64,000 nt of DNA. It comes from an uncultured Pelagibacteraceae bacterium (GTDB lineage Bacteria > Pseudomonadota > Alphaproteobacteria > Pelagibacterales > Pelagibacteraceae). The notes below the pieces were generated by a model, which had not been told where the DNA came from, searched no databases, and saw only the letters and a program-made list of their open reading frames with translations. The stretch spans positions 1 to 64,000 of the forward strand of contig CACDSA010000001.1 of the NCBI GenBank assembly GCA_902555185.1, given 5' to 3'. The first letter of the stretch is position 1; each line of letters begins with the position of its first letter. Positions 9,434 to 19,687 of the stretch are shown here, one piece after another. The translations under genes and the position numbers were made by a program.

Positions 9434-9730
9434 ATGAAATTTAGACCTTTGCACGATCGTGTGCTTATTAAAGTGCTAGACAGCGAGGAAAAAACTGCTG
9501 GCGGAATTATCATACCGGACACTGCTAAAGAAAAACCTCAAGAAGGTGAAGTTGTAGCTGTAGGACCAGGTGCCAAAAATGAAGACGGTAAAGTTTCTTC
9601 AATGGACGTAAAAGTTGGAGATATAGTCCTTTTCGGAAAGTGGTCTGGAACTGAAGTCAAAATTGACGGTAAAGAATACAGCATTATGAAAGAGTCAGAC
9701 ATAATGGGAATTTCAAAAAGTAAAAAATAA
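9434..9730 (+). CDS. groES: Co-chaperonin GroES
   Basis: 10-kDa lid of the GroEL folding chamber. 98 residues with the family signature [10 protein letters not shown] at residues 4-13, the mobile loop [17 protein letters not shown] and the C-terminal half [22 protein letters not shown] preceded by AGGAG at 9420-9424. Followed by groEL after 18 bases, with AGGAG again before groEL. Confidence 0.98.
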   Translation: MKFRPLHDRVLIKVLDSEEKTAGGIIIPDTAKEKPQEGEVVAVGPGAKNEDGKVSSMDVKVGDIVLFGKWSGTEVKIDGKEYSIMKESDIMGISKSKK

Positions 9731-9739
9731 CCTTTATAG

Positions 9740-11407
<1,668 letters not shown>

Positions 11408-11443
11408 ATTCTTGGCAGAACCCAGAATAAACTCGCAAATTTC

Positions 11444-11479
11444 AAAACCCCTCAAACCATTAGTTTCAGAGGGGTTTTT
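11444..11479 (+). terminator. Intrinsic terminator after groEL, probably bidirectional
   Basis: AAAACCCCTC (11444-11453) pairs with GAGGGGTTTT (11469-11478) around a 15-base loop and ends in five T. In reverse it also has a short T run. The stop codon of the convergent sulfotransferase-like gene (11478-11480) lies inside the T run, so both genes share it. Confidence 0.85.
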
Positions 11480-12251
11480 ATTTCAAATCTAGTTGATTAT
11501 TTGTGAATATTTGTTTTTGCGCAAATTTTAAATAGATATAAAAAAAAATTCTTTTTAAATTCCAAGGCTTAATTTTCCTTGAAACATTTTTTTTATTGGG
11601 AAATTCAAATTGTATTTTTTTAGGAAGTTTTAAAATATTTAAAAAATCATAAAATAATTTTTTGCCACTATTTTTTTCAAACTTTATAAAAAAGAAATTT
11701 TTTTTAAAAATTTTTTTCCAGTTTTCTACTATTTTCTTATTATTTAAATTATAATCTTGACTCATAAAGTAAAATTTATTTTTTTTATTACGATAAAAAT
11801 GAAATTTTTGAATCTTTTTTTTAAAATCAAAAACACTTTCTATTTTAATATTTTTCTTTTGTGTCAGCTGTTGAGCATATAAAGAATACAGATAAGCACC
11901 GTCACATCTATAATAAAAAATAATGACTGGGTTAAAACCAAGCTTAGAGATAGTTTTTTTTACGTATTCGATTTTTTTTAAATTATAGGAAAAACAAGAA
12001 AAAAATTCTGAGCTTAAGATTACATTAGAGTTTTTTTTGATTTTTGAAAAATATTTTTTGATCTTACTAAAATCTTTTTTATCAAATAATTTATATAAGT
12101 TTTGGTTGTGAATTGTTTTCTTGAAGTAATTTTTTTCTTCAATACTTTGAATATTATATTCTCTTAAAATTTCTTTATTCAAATATAAAAAACTCTGAAG
12201 AGATGTGCTTCCAGTTTTAAAATTTCCTATGTGAAGATAACAATTTTTCAT
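11478..12251 (-). CDS. Sulfotransferase-like P-loop protein
   Basis: 257 residues. The N-terminus YLHIGNFKTGSTSLQSFL (residues 5-22) has the form of the 5'-phosphosulfate (PSB) loop of PAPS-dependent sulfotransferases, GxxKTGTTxLQ. VILSSEFFSCF near residue 75 resembles the region leading to the 3'-phosphate loop. The rest is very Lys/Phe-rich and not readily alignable by eye. It lies 1 base downstream of an APS-kinase-like gene, which would fit supply of the PAPS donor. Acceptor unknown; a surface sugar is one possibility. The gene is more AT-rich than its neighbours. Confidence 0.6.
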   Translation of the reverse strand: MKNCYLHIGNFKTGSTSLQSFLYLNKEILREYNIQSIEEKNYFKKTIHNQNLYKLFDKKDFSKIKKYFSKIKKNSNVILSSEFFSCFSYNLKKIEYVKKTISKLGFNPVIIFYYRCDGAYLYSLYAQQLTQKKNIKIESVFDFKKKIQKFHFYRNKKNKFYFMSQDYNLNNKKIVENWKKIFKKNFFFIKFEKNSGKKLFYDFLNILKLPKKIQFEFPNKKNVSRKIKPWNLKRIFFYIYLKFAQKQIFTNNQLDLK

Positions 12252-12252
12252 T

Positions 12253-12690
12253 CTAAAAACTAAATTTTTTTTTTATATCTTCTAGGATTAAATATTTATA
12301 TTTATCAGCATTTTTTTCTTTTACTTCATAATTAATTTCTGTTTTTTTTGGAACTTCAAAGATTTTATTAGTGTCCTCAAATCTACCTTCATTAATTGTA
12401 TTCATCCAAATTATATAATTAGAGTTGAATTTTTTTCTTGCTTCTTTAGTAGGACATATAAAATCTGCTATAACGATATTATTTTTTATTAATTCTTCAT
12501 CAGTTATTTTATTCATTCTATTTGATTGTCTAATTCTACCTTCTAAACTAAAATCCCAATCATCAAATTTTTTTCTAACCTCGTCAGCGTTTACCCTATT
12601 TGCTTTCAATAATTTACCGAGTTTGTCACTTAACGTAGTCTTTCCTGACCCTGGGAGACCCATTATTAAAATTTTTATTTTAACTGTCAC
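12253..12690 (-). CDS. Adenylylsulfate-kinase-like P-loop kinase
   Basis: Small 145-residue kinase with Walker A GLPGSGKTT (11-19), NADEVRKKFDDWDFS (the ADxxR of APS kinases is NADEVR), GRIRQSNRM, IVIADFICPTKEAR (cf. the FISP..xxR of CysC) and GRFEDTNKIFE. This fits the short CysC-like proteins that phosphorylate adenylylsulfate to PAPS, but 145 residues is shorter than the roughly 200 of CysC and the acceptor is not proven. GTG start at 12690 overlaps the hisG stop by one base; the sulfotransferase-like gene follows after one base. Confidence 0.7.
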   Translation of the reverse strand: MTVKIKILIMGLPGSGKTTLSDKLGKLLKANRVNADEVRKKFDDWDFSLEGRIRQSNRMNKITDEELIKNNIVIADFICPTKEARKKFNSNYIIWMNTINEGRFEDTNKIFEVPKKTEINYEVKEKNADKYKYLILEDIKKKFSF

Positions 12691-13367
12691 TATTTAATTT
12701 CCTCTAAAAACTTATGAACATTTTTCTTTTGTCTTTTTGCGAAAAATAGACAAGCAGATGACTCTAAAATTATCCCGTCTTTAAGAATTCGAAGGTTATT
12801 ATCTGCTAAAGTTTTCCCTGTTGAACTTATGTCACTTATAATTTCAGATGAACCTATAAATGGATAAGTTTCTGTAGCTCCAAGGCTTAGAATTATTTTG
12901 TACTGTGTAACACCTTTTGAAATCAAAAAATTATTTGTAAGGTTTGGGTACTTCGTGGCCACTCTAAGTCTAGAATTTCTTTTTGATCTAATATCAAACG
13001 AGACTTCCTCTAGATCTGCAATTGTTTGAACATCGATCCAGTCATTTGGCACGGCGATGACTAGATTTGCATTTCCAAAGTCAAGTTTTGATTTAATACT
13101 GATTTTTTCTCTTAAATTTTTGTCTGACTCACTCAAAAGATCAAGGCCTGAGATACCCAAATCTAAAGTGCCATCTCCTAATCTTTGAATTATTTCTTTA
13201 GCGTGGAGAAAAATAATCTTGATATTCTTTTTATTTCTAATGGTTGCAAAATAATTTCTCTCTTTACTGCTTTGTAGAATGTTTAAACCTTTGCTCTCAA
13301 AAAAAGATATAGCTTTTTCTTTTAATCTCCCTTTGCTTGGTAAGCCTATAGTAATTAAGTCTTTCAT
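12690..13367 (-). CDS. hisG: ATP phosphoribosyltransferase catalytic subunit, short form
   Basis: First step of histidine synthesis, joining ATP and PRPP. 225 residues, the short HisG form lacking the C-terminal regulatory domain and requiring HisZ. N-terminal IGLPSKGRLKEKA, the stretch LGISGLDLL, and the PRPP-loop-like SLGATETYPFIGSSEIISDISSTGKTLADN are visible. ATGA overlap with hisZ supports a co-translated complex. Other his genes are absent from the window. Confidence 0.93.
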   Translation of the reverse strand: MKDLITIGLPSKGRLKEKAISFFESKGLNILQSSKERNYFATIRNKKNIKIIFLHAKEIIQRLGDGTLDLGISGLDLLSESDKNLREKISIKSKLDFGNANLVIAVPNDWIDVQTIADLEEVSFDIRSKRNSRLRVATKYPNLTNNFLISKGVTQYKIILSLGATETYPFIGSSEIISDISSTGKTLADNNLRILKDGIILESSACLFFAKRQKKNVHKFLEEIK

Positions 13368-14401
13368 ATATTTTTTAGATTAATTGCAGCACCGACGGCT
13401 TGAGTATTTTTTTTAGCTCCTAAACTTTTTAATAAGTTATCGTATCGACCACCTCTTGCAATTTCTTTTTTACCGTCAAAGACTTCAAATACAACTCCTG
13501 TATAATACTCTACATCTCTTCCAAAATTTGAGATAAAATTTACATCTTGTTTCAGATTCCTTAAGTTTTTTATAGATTTTAAATCTTTGAAAATATTTTT
13601 TTCTAAATTGTTTTTTTTTATGAAAGTTTTTAATTTTTCATCTAGTTTTGATAATTTACAATTAATTCTTAAAAATGATTTAATAATTTGAACAATTTTT
13701 TTTCCTTCATCAAATGATCTAGGATCTTTAAATTTTTTTTCAAACCTATTTAAAATTTCTGATATTGATCTTCCTGCAATCAATTGGCCTTGACTCATTT
13801 TTTTCATTTCGCGAAATCGCTTCTTGTCTGTGACAAAAGTGACAGAGTCTATATCTGTATTTTTTTCTAATCTTTTCAAAAGTTCCTCAAAATATTTTGG
13901 TCTCCAAAAATGTCTTATTAATCTTAGTTTCCATCTTTCAGGCATATCAAGAGCATAAATTAAACTATTAAATAAGCTTATATCTCCAACTTTTATCTTT
14001 AATTTTTTACTTTTAATTTTTTTTACAGAATTGACTATTGTGCTGATTACTTTAAAATCGTCTTTAATTTTATCTTTTGAACCGAAAATTTCAATTCCCA
14101 ACTGATTGATTATAAATTTTGCACCTTTTTCATTTATTCTTCGATAAGCTTGACCTGAATAATAAATTTTCGAGAATGTCTTGTTCTTTATATAATTTAT
14201 ACAAGATGCAACGGTCAAATCTGGTCTTAGACACATAGTTTTTCCCTCCTCATTTTCAAAAGTAAATATTGAATTCTTAAATTTTTCTCCCGATCTTTCT
14301 ATGATATAATTAGAGTCCAAAAGAATATCTGGTTCAGATAATACAAAACCATTTTTTTCAAACGTATTAATTATTGCTTCAGATAATTTTTTTGATTTCA
14401 T
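13364..14401 (-). CDS. hisZ: ATP phosphoribosyltransferase regulatory subunit
   Basis: HisRS-like protein without aminoacylation function that activates short HisG. 345 residues. Class II synthetase-like motifs: MCLRPDLTVASC, YSGQAYRR (motif 2 remnant), FGRDVEYYTGVVFEVF and GGRYDNLLKSLGA. It lacks the HisRS anticodon-binding domain. It overlaps hisS by 23 bases upstream and hisG by four downstream, giving a hisS-hisZ-hisG operon. Confidence 0.92.
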   Translation of the reverse strand: MKSKKLSEAIINTFEKNGFVLSEPDILLDSNYIIERSGEKFKNSIFTFENEEGKTMCLRPDLTVASCINYIKNKTFSKIYYSGQAYRRINEKGAKFIINQLGIEIFGSKDKIKDDFKVISTIVNSVKKIKSKKLKIKVGDISLFNSLIYALDMPERWKLRLIRHFWRPKYFEELLKRLEKNTDIDSVTFVTDKKRFREMKKMSQGQLIAGRSISEILNRFEKKFKDPRSFDEGKKIVQIIKSFLRINCKLSKLDEKLKTFIKKNNLEKNIFKDLKSIKNLRNLKQDVNFISNFGRDVEYYTGVVFEVFDGKKEIARGGRYDNLLKSLGAKKNTQAVGAAINLKNI

Positions 14402-15713
14402 TAACTAATTCTTTTATTTCAATTGATTTTTCTTTACCTGTAGTTAGATCTCTTAAAGTTGGTTTACCTGATTTAATTTCATCATCTCCATACAAAATTA
14501 CTGCAGGGGATTTGATCTTATTTGCGTACTCCATTTGCTTTTTTAACTTATTCTCTCCTGGATAAATTTCAGTGCTAATAGAAGCGTCTCTTAAAATTTT
14601 TTGTAAACTAATATACTCCTTCATTGATTCTTTATTGAACACACAAATCACAATTGGCTTTGACTTTTTGATTTTAAATTCTTTTTTTTGGATTAATGCA
14701 TAAACTAAACGATCTAAACCAATTGATATTCCTGTGGCTGGAGCATCGTAATCTCCAAAATTTTTTACTAAATTGTCATACCTTCCACCTCCGCCAATAG
14801 AACCAAATTGAATTGATTGACCTTTAATATTCTTTACATCAAATTTTAAGTTCACTTCAAAGATTACGCCTGTATAATACTCCAGCCCTCTTACAATAGA
14901 TGGATCAAATTCAAAGTTTTGAAAATTATAATTTTTAAATATTTTTAATATTTCATTTAAATCTTCTGAGCTCGGAGTTTTTTTCTTTAATTCCTTCTCA
15001 AGTATTTCTATGCTATCAGAACTTAATTTTGCCCCCTTAGTAAAATCACCTGATTTGTCTTTTCTACCTTCTCCTAACAACTGTTTAACTGCAACCCAAC
15101 CCAGCCTATCAATTTTATCTAAAGCTCTTAAAATTGTAAGTTTTTGATTATCATCTTCTAAGTTTATTTTTTTAAATAACGACTCAGTAATCTTTCGTGA
15201 TGAAATTTTAATTACATAATCTGATTGACTTAAACCACATTTTTCAAGAATTTCTGAAATCATTACACATAATTCGGCATCTGCTTGTAAATTTTTAGTT
15301 CCTACATAATCAGCGTCAAATTGTAAGAATTCTCTAAATCTACCAGGTCCAGGTTTTTCATTTCTCCATACAGTGCCAAGTTGATATCTTTTAAAAGGTT
15401 TTGGAATTTCTAAGTAATTTTTTGCCACGTATCTTGCTAGTGGTGCAGTAAGATCATATCTCAATGAAAGCCATTTATTTTCATCTTTAAATGAAAAAAC
15501 ACCTTGATCTGGCCTTTCTTTATCGGGTAAAAATTTTCCAATACTATCCGAGTACTCAAAACTTGGTGTTTCGAGATACTGAAAACCATACTTGATCATT
15601 ACTTCCTTAATTTTAGAAATTATAAAATCTCTGATTAGAAGTTCTTTTTCTTGCCTGTCTACAAACCCCAAAGGAAGTTCTTTAGAAGGTTTAATTTTTT
15701 TTTCTTTAATCAT
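14379..15713 (-). CDS. hisS: Histidyl-tRNA synthetase, alphaproteobacterial divergent type
   Basis: Class II synthetase charging tRNA-His. 444 residues from the ATG at 15713; the frame is open further upstream but only through the tRNA gene. Motif 2 reads WRNEKPGPGRFREFLQFDAD rather than the canonical YRYE...GRYREFHQF, as in the divergent alphaproteobacterial enzymes. Histidine motifs GLEYYTGVIFEV and GGGRYDNLV follow, with an anticodon-binding domain from about 350. The ATG lies only 4 bases after the tRNA-His CCA, leaving no room for a separate ribosome site. Confidence 0.93.
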   Translation of the reverse strand: MIKEKKIKPSKELPLGFVDRQEKELLIRDFIISKIKEVMIKYGFQYLETPSFEYSDSIGKFLPDKERPDQGVFSFKDENKWLSLRYDLTAPLARYVAKNYLEIPKPFKRYQLGTVWRNEKPGPGRFREFLQFDADYVGTKNLQADAELCVMISEILEKCGLSQSDYVIKISSRKITESLFKKINLEDDNQKLTILRALDKIDRLGWVAVKQLLGEGRKDKSGDFTKGAKLSSDSIEILEKELKKKTPSSEDLNEILKIFKNYNFQNFEFDPSIVRGLEYYTGVIFEVNLKFDVKNIKGQSIQFGSIGGGGRYDNLVKNFGDYDAPATGISIGLDRLVYALIQKKEFKIKKSKPIVICVFNKESMKEYISLQKILRDASISTEIYPGENKLKKQMEYANKIKSPAVILYGDDEIKSGKPTLRDLTTGKEKSIEIKELVNEIKKII

Positions 15714-15717
15714 TTTT

Positions 15718-15794
15718 TGGTACAGCAGGGTGGATTCGAACCACCGACCCCTAGTTCCACAAACTAGTGCTCTAACCAACTGAGCTACTGCTGC
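15718..15794 (-). tRNA. tRNA-His (GTG anticodon)
   Basis: 77 bases reading on the minus strand from GCAGCAG to CTGCTGT-A-CCA. D-arm AGCTCAGTTGGTTAGAGC, anticodon stem-loop CTAGT-TTGTGGA-ACTAG with anticodon GTG, T-arm GGTTCGAATCC. CCA is encoded. The base before G1 is T, so no G-1 is encoded; position 72 is U (G1-U72) and the discriminator is A73. These are the recognition features reported for the divergent alphaproteobacterial tRNA-His (Caulobacter crescentus) and its HisRS. Confidence 0.97.
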
Positions 15795-15841
15795 ATCCCT
15801 TTTGTTTTTATCTTAATTTTTATAAAATTTATATATTTTTG

Positions 15842-15847
15842 ATTATA
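15842..15847 (-). promoter_or_regulatory. Candidate -10 box for the tRNA-His/hisS transcript
   Basis: On the minus strand the sequence reads TATAAT 48 bases before the tRNA 5' end. No convincing -35 hexamer is seen 17 bases further upstream. The surrounding 30 bases (about 15848-15890) are richer in G and C than most intergenic DNA here, which may reflect an upstream control element. Confidence 0.35.
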
Positions 15848-15942
15848 AGCTAAGCAAAAGCCTAGCGTGCATTCTGTGAGAATGTGATTTGATTGTAGAA
15901 ATGTCCTTTTTTATAAACATATATCTTATTTAAGAAATAATT

Positions 15943-16029
15943 ATGACTTTTTCAAGATGGAATTACCGGGACAATAAATTAGTGAAAACTAAAGTTAATG
16001 TCCCGTTAATCAGTGATTTTGGAAATTAG
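15943..16029 (+). CDS. Possible 28-residue peptide, doubtful
   Basis: An ATG-started frame of 28 codons (MTFSRWNYRDNK... ending SDFGN) in the 236-base gap between tRNA-His and cspA, ending one base before the cspA stop on the other strand. No good ribosome-binding site precedes it. A near-perfect inverted repeat (TTACCGGGAC at 15963-15972 against GTCCCGTTAA at 16000-16009) lies inside it and is the more likely functional element, perhaps a 3' structure of the cspA mRNA. It could well be chance. Confidence 0.2.
   Translation: MTFSRWNYRDNKLVKTKVNVPLISDFGN
15963..16009 (-). terminator. Inverted repeat downstream of the cold-shock gene
   Basis: Two 10-base arms with one mismatch around 27 bases, 22 bases after the cspA stop on the minus strand. 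There is no T run after it, so it is a weak candidate for an intrinsic terminator; a 3' mRNA-stabilising hairpin fits equally well. Confidence 0.35.
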
Positions 16030-16030
16030 A

Positions 16031-16243
16031 TTAAGATGTTTTCTGCAGTTTTACTGCTGAAGGACCTTTTTCTGTGCTCTCCACTTCAAACGTTAACTCA
16101 TCACCCTCGTTTAAATATTTTAAACCAGCTTCTCTAACAGCAGAAGAATGGACGAACACGTCTTTTTCTTTGTCTTCTCTTTCAATGAAACCATATCCTT
16201 TAGTACCATTGAACCACTTTACTTTACCTTTTAGTGTACTCAT
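16031..16243 (-). CDS. cspA: Cold-shock domain protein (CspA family)
   Basis: 70-residue single-stranded nucleic-acid-binding OB-fold protein. RNP1 is KGYGFIER (residues 15-22) and RNP2 is VFVHSSA (29-35); the N-terminus [15 protein letters not shown] is the family signature. It is monocistronic, with promoter-like sequences and a hairpin in its 5' leader. Whether it is induced by cold cannot be told; many streamlined marine bacteria express such proteins constitutively. Confidence 0.95.
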   Translation of the reverse strand: MSTLKGKVKWFNGTKGYGFIEREDKEKDVFVHSSAVREAGLKYLNEGDELTFEVESTEKGPSAVKLQKTS

Positions 16244-16300
16244 ATTTATTACTTTTCCTTATATTAATTTACGTTAACTAATCAAAGATTAGTCAAACCC

Positions 16301-16329
16301 CTTAAATAGATTTGCTCAACAAAAGTCAA
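16301..16329 (-). promoter_or_regulatory. Candidate sigma-70 promoter of cspA
   Basis: Minus strand TTGACT (16324-16329), a 17-base spacer and TTTAAG (16301-16306), about 60 bases before the cspA ATG. A second TTGACT lies at 16291-16296. The leader contains the perfect dyad ACTAATC-TTT-GATTAGT (16277-16293), which could fold in the cspA 5' UTR. Confidence 0.45.
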
Positions 16330-16374
16330 TAGTAGATTAATATTATTTGACGCAATTGTTTTTTTGCAACAAAA

Positions 16375-17481
16375 TCAGGTTAATAGCACCATTAAACCTG
16401 CAAATACTACCGCTCCTATACCTGCATAAACGTATTTATTTTTATCTATATGAAATTTTAATTTACTCAAACCTGATTCTTTGTAGCTTAATCCTTCTTT
16501 GTCTAAACCTGCTGATTGTGCGAAACCTCTATCTCTTCCTATTTGTAAAAACTTATTTTTTCTATGATCGTATATTTCATCTTTGCTAAAATTCTCAAAA
16601 TTCTTTAGATTTTTAATAATTGAATGTTTAATATCAGCTGCGATACTTTCTGGATCTCTATGCGCTCCTCCAAGTGGCTCAGTAATAATTTCATCAATAA
16701 TTTTTAATTTTAATAAATCTTTAGCAGTTAATTTCATTGCTTCAGCAGCTTGTAAGGATTTAGTTGGATCACGCCATAGTATTGATGCGCACCCCTCTGG
16801 AGAAATCACAGAATAAATAGAATTCTCAAGCATGATAACTTTGTTTGATGATGCTAAAGCAATTGCCCCACCAGACCCACCTTCACCAATTATTACCGAA
16901 ATATTTGGCACAGTTAGAGACATACAACATTCTATTGAATTAGCTATTGCTGAAGCTTGTCCTCTTTGCTCAGCGCCAATTCCTGGATAAGCACCTGGTG
17001 TATCGATAAAAGTAATAACAGGTATCTGAAATCTATCAGCAAGCTTCATAAGTCTTATACATTTTCTATATCCTTCAGGCCTCATCATTCCAAAATTTCT
17101 TTCTATTCTGCTATTTAAATCTTCTCCCTTTTCCTGACCAATGATTAAAACTGACTTTTGGTCTATTAATCCAAAACCTGCAATCACAGACTTATCATCA
17201 CCAAAATATCTATCCCCAGAGAGCAAAGTAAATTTAGAAAATATTTTTTTTATATAAAAATTTGCCTTAGGCCTATCCTCATGTCGCGCAACTTGAGTTC
17301 TTTGCCAACTATTCAAATTAGAATAAATTTCTCCAAGTTTTTGATTAATTTCTTCTTGGGTGTTTCTTATTTTTTTTGTATCAACCTCAGAAATTCCTTC
17401 TGAGCCAAATGGGCTTTTCAATCCATCAACTTCTTGCTCTAATGCTTTGATTTCTTTTTCAAAATCTAAATAATTTTTCAT
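16375..17481 (-). CDS. accA: Acetyl-CoA carboxylase carboxyltransferase subunit alpha with C-terminal membrane tail
   Basis: Transfers the carboxyl group from biotin to acetyl-CoA, giving malonyl-CoA. The core to about residue 318 is canonical: FIDTPGAYPGIGAEQRGQ, GEGGSGGAIAL, YSVISPEGCASILW and TEPLGGAHRDP. The protein then continues about 50 residues beyond the usual end (E. coli AccA has 319 residues), finishing with a charged linker and a hydrophobic segment YAGIGAVVFAGLMVLL (about 352-367), predicted to be a transmembrane anchor. ATG start, 61 bases from the divergent glcB. The partner accD is at 52607. Confidence 0.95.
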   Translation of the reverse strand: MKNYLDFEKEIKALEQEVDGLKSPFGSEGISEVDTKKIRNTQEEINQKLGEIYSNLNSWQRTQVARHEDRPKANFYIKKIFSKFTLLSGDRYFGDDKSVIAGFGLIDQKSVLIIGQEKGEDLNSRIERNFGMMRPEGYRKCIRLMKLADRFQIPVITFIDTPGAYPGIGAEQRGQASAIANSIECCMSLTVPNISVIIGEGGSGGAIALASSNKVIMLENSIYSVISPEGCASILWRDPTKSLQAAEAMKLTAKDLLKLKIIDEIITEPLGGAHRDPESIAADIKHSIIKNLKNFENFSKDEIYDHRKNKFLQIGRDRGFAQSAGLDKEGLSYKESGLSKLKFHIDKNKYVYAGIGAVVFAGLMVLLT

Positions 17482-17542
17482 ATAAATGATACAATTATAC
17501 TAGTATTATTATATTATAAAATATTGTAAAGATCAGCACGTA

Positions 17543-19687
17543 ATGAAAATGATTGATAAAAATGGCCTAAAAGTAAGCTCAAATCTTTTGGAGTTTATAA
17601 ACAAAGAGGTTATTCCAAATACAAATATAGATATTGAAGATTTTTGGAATAAATTTTCTAAGATAGTCCACGATCTTTCTCCTATTAATAAAGCTTTAAT
17701 TCAAAAAAGAGAGGCGATACAAAAAAAGATAGATGATTGGCACAAATCCAGTAGAGGTGAAAATTTTGATAAAATTAAATACATTAATTTTTTAAAATCT
17801 ATTGGATATTTAGTAAAAGAGGGTGATAATTTTAATATAGAAACTTCTAAAGTTGATGACGAAATATCATCAGTAGCTGGGCCACAGCTTGTAGTTCCAG
17901 TTGATAATGCGAGATACGCTTTAAATGCAGCTAACGCACGTTGGGGAAGTTTATATGATGCACTGTATGGGACTGATGTGATACCTGGTGAAGTTGGTAA
18001 AACTTGGGATAAAAATAGAGCCCTAAAAGTTATTAATTTTGTTAGAGATTTTTTAGATGAAAATTTTCCTTTATTAAAAGGTAGTTGGAAAGATATCTCA
18101 CAGATTAAAATAGAAGAAAATAAGTTAGTTCTGTACTCTAATTCTAATAAAGGTTATCTCAAAAATAATAATCAATTTATTGGGTTTAATGGTGATAAAG
18201 ATACTCCAAATTCTATTTTAATTAAAAATAATAATCTTCACATAGATATTATTATTGATGCTGGTACATCAGTTGGAAAAATTGACAAAGCTTCAATTTC
18301 AGAAGTAATAGCAGAATCAGCTCTATCAACAATTATTGATAATGAGGACTCAGTTGCGGCGGTAGATGCAGAGGATAAAATAAAATGTTACAGGAATTGG
18401 CTAGGGCTCATGAAAGGTGATTTAACTTCCACATTCGAGAAAAATGGAGAAAAAATCGTGAGAAAACTTAATCCAGACAGAACCTATAACTCTAAAGAGG
18501 GAAAAAAAATTACTCTGCATGGAAGAGCTTTAATGTTAAATAGGAATGTAGGTCATTTGATGACAAATCCCTCCATTCTGCTAAATGATGGATCAGAAAT
18601 ACCAGAAGGTATCATGGACGCTTTCATTTCATCATTATGTGCTTTGCATGATTTTAAAAATAAAAAAAACTCAAGAACTGGTTCTGTATATATTGTTAAA
18701 CCAAAAATGCATGGTCCAGAAGAAGTTGCTTTTACGAATACTTTATTTGAAAAAGTTGAAGAGACACTCGGTATCAAGAAAAATTCTATAAAAGTTGGCA
18801 TCATGGATGAGGAGAGAAGAACTACTGTGAATCTAAAAGAATGCATTAGACAAGTAAAAAATAGAATTGTTTTTATCAACACTGGTTTTTTAGATAGGAC
18901 AGGTGATGAAATGCATACATCTTTCGAAGCAGGACCAATGATCTTCAAAGGTGATATGAAAAAATCATTATGGTTAAATACTTATGAAGATTGGAACGTT
19001 GACATTGGTTTAAATTGTGGCTTTTCAGGAAAAGCTCAAATTGGAAAAGGAATGTGGGCAATGCCAGATCAAATGTCAAATATGATGGAGCAAAAAATTG
19101 GGCACCCGAAATCTGGCGCTAACTGTGCCTGGGTCCCATCTCCAACAGCTGCAACTTTGCATTCTTTGCACTATCATAAAATTAATGTTTTTGAAGAGCA
19201 AAAAAAAATAAAATTAAGATCTAAAGCTAAAGTAGAGAACATTTTAGAGATTCCAAAAGCTGATAGACCTAATTGGGCTACTGAAGATATTAATCGTGAG
19301 TTAGAAAATAATGCGCAGGGGATTTTGGGTTACGTTGTTAGATGGGTTGATCAAGGAGTTGGGTGCTCCAAGGTCCCTGATATAAATAATATTGGACTAA
19401 TGGAGGACAGAGCGACTCTCAGAATATCATCGCAACACATTGCAAATTGGCTTCATCACGGAATTTGTACTGAAGAACAAGTGATGAAAATATTAAAAAA
19501 AATGGCAAAGATTGTTGATGATCAAAACAAAAACGACCCGTATTACAAAAAAATGTCAGAAGATTTTGATAATTCAAAAGCCTTTTCAGCTGCGTGTGAT
19601 CTTGTTTTTAAAGGAAGAATACAGCCATCAGGGTATACTGAACCTTTATTACACAAGAAAAGATTAGAAAATAAATCTATAAATTAA
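17543..19687 (+). CDS. glcB: Malate synthase G
   Basis: Condenses glyoxylate with acetyl-CoA to malate. 714 residues, the expected length for the G isoform. Visible are [54 protein letters not shown] with [17 protein letters not shown], and the C-terminal [14 protein letters not shown]...HIANWLHHG. The 61-base gap to accA holds no riboswitch-like sequence, although a glycine riboswitch precedes malate synthase in Pelagibacter ubique. Convergent with recR, overlapping by 4 bases. Confidence 0.97.
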   Translation: MKMIDKNGLKVSSNLLEFINKEVIPNTNIDIEDFWNKFSKIVHDLSPINKALIQKREAIQKKIDDWHKSSRGENFDKIKYINFLKSIGYLVKEGDNFNIETSKVDDEISSVAGPQLVVPVDNARYALNAANARWGSLYDALYGTDVIPGEVGKTWDKNRALKVINFVRDFLDENFPLLKGSWKDISQIKIEENKLVLYSNSNKGYLKNNNQFIGFNGDKDTPNSILIKNNNLHIDIIIDAGTSVGKIDKASISEVIAESALSTIIDNEDSVAAVDAEDKIKCYRNWLGLMKGDLTSTFEKNGEKIVRKLNPDRTYNSKEGKKITLHGRALMLNRNVGHLMTNPSILLNDGSEIPEGIMDAFISSLCALHDFKNKKNSRTGSVYIVKPKMHGPEEVAFTNTLFEKVEETLGIKKNSIKVGIMDEERRTTVNLKECIRQVKNRIVFINTGFLDRTGDEMHTSFEAGPMIFKGDMKKSLWLNTYEDWNVDIGLNCGFSGKAQIGKGMWAMPDQMSNMMEQKIGHPKSGANCAWVPSPTAATLHSLHYHKINVFEEQKKIKLRSKAKVENILEIPKADRPNWATEDINRELENNAQGILGYVVRWVDQGVGCSKVPDINNIGLMEDRATLRISSQHIANWLHHGICTEEQVMKILKKMAKIVDDQNKNDPYYKKMSEDFDNSKAFSAACDLVFKGRIQPSGYTEPLLHKKRLENKSIN

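Noticed and set aside
15714..15779. N-terminal extension of hisS through the tRNA gene
   Set aside because: The extra 22 codons are the tRNA-His sequence read in frame; homologues start at MIKEKK-like residues.
18553..18948. 131-residue minus-strand frame inside glcB
   Set aside because: Antisense of a conserved malate synthase region, without a ribosome site or recognisable product.
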